From: Polaromonas sp.
GTDB lineage: Bacteria; Pseudomonadota; Gammaproteobacteria; Burkholderiales; Burkholderiaceae_C
Reading direction: 5' to 3'
Assembly: GCA_023259235.1 (NCBI GenBank)
Contig: JAHFQQ010000229.1
Coordinates: 1-5,267, forward strand
Length of the DNA: 5,267 nt
The notes under the pieces: generated by a model
The model's database searches: none
What the model saw: only the letters and a program-made list of their open reading frames with translations
What the model was told of the DNA's origin: nothing
In this document: one piece after another, positions 5,063 to 5,267 of the stretch
How positions within the stretch are numbered: the stretch's first letter is position 1
How the letters are laid out: every line of letters starts with the position of its first letter
Program-made: the position numbers and the translations under genes

Positions 5063-5267
5063 CGAATGGCGCCTCCGGCCCCAGCGGGAGGGTGCGACGG
5101 CGACCCGGATACCTGCAGCCTGAGCTCTTCTTTCACCTGCGCATCAATGGTCCATTCCCGCTGTCCGGCCACGCCAATCTGAAACGGGCGCGGCAATTGC
5201 GACAGGTCCAGTCGAAAACTGAAGTCGAGCCGGTACGCTGCGTCCGGGTCCACCTCCGAGGACTCGG
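5059..5267 (-). CDS. DUF4390 family protein, C-terminal part
   Basis: The reading frame enters from the window's right edge and gives 68 residues before the stop. The segment YRLDFSFRLDLSQLPRPFQI followed by a Trp-containing stretch is the recognisable end of DUF4390 proteins, small exported proteins of unknown function found directly in front of ntrY in many betaproteobacteria. The start and signal peptide are outside the window. Its stop codon overlaps the ntrY start as ATGA, so the two are translationally coupled and very likely share one transcript. That link suggests a role near the periplasmic sensor region of NtrY, but this is inference from gene order only. Confidence 0.75.
   Translation of the reverse strand, partial: ESSEVDPDAAYRLDFSFRLDLSQLPRPFQIGVAGQREWTIDAQVKEELRLQVSGSPSHPPAGAGGAIR
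5072..5076 (-). promoter_or_regulatory. Strong ribosome-binding site of ntrY inside DUF4390 gene
   Basis: GGAGG on the minus strand lies nine bases before the ntrY ATG at 5062, within the last codons of the upstream gene. It fixes the ntrY start and lets ntrY be translated by new initiation as well as by re-initiation at the ATGA overlap. Confidence 0.75.

Overview
The window looks like the chromosome of a betaproteobacterium in the order Burkholderiales, probably family Comamonadaceae (the Rhodoferax/Polaromonas/Acidovorax neighbourhood). The evidence is the gene order DUF4390 - ntrY - ntrX on the minus strand, the short form of NtrX without a central AAA+ domain, the GC-rich codon use, and a proteobacterial tRNA-Phe with an encoded CCA. 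This placement is recalled from family knowledge; no search was run.

Layout. Positions 1-312 (+) encode a small exported single-heme cytochrome c. Positions 300-343 hold a three-armed palindromic repeat at its stop codon. Positions 362-523 (+) hold a fragment of a tyrosine recombinase (phage-type integrase), the remains of a mobile element. Positions 509-1239 (+) hold a complete toxin-antitoxin operon: promoter, inverted-repeat operator, an AbrB/MazE-fold antitoxin (vapB) and a PIN-domain toxin (vapC), with the two genes overlapping by one base. Positions 1240 to about 1814 have no supportable gene but several short perfect inverted repeats. A Rho-independent terminator at about 1815-1850 can serve both strands. 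A minus-strand tRNA-Phe(GAA) lies at 1888-1963 with its own TATAAT box. The minus-strand operon follows: ntrX (2021-2695), ntrY (2762-5062) and the C-terminal part of a DUF4390 gene (5059 to the window end).

How the parts work together. NtrY is a four-helix membrane sensor kinase with a large periplasmic loop, HAMP, PAS and kinase domains. It should phosphorylate Asp52 of NtrX, a receiver joined to a Fis-type DNA-binding helix-turn-helix. Because this NtrX has no ATPase domain and no GAFTGA loop, it cannot be a classical sigma-54 activator. The DUF4390 gene is translationally coupled to ntrY through an ATGA overlap, and tRNA-Phe sits 57 bases after ntrX with no terminator visible between them. 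The stretch from about 313 to 1800 reads as an accessory insertion between conserved genes: an integrase remnant, a VapBC module and hairpin-rich non-coding DNA, ending beside a tRNA gene, which is a common integration target.

I see no clearly new defence or mobile system. The items most worth a second look are the truncated-architecture NtrX, the C5-A68 mismatch in the only tRNA in the window, the integrase/VapBC remnant island, and the alternative-hairpin repeat at 300-343.
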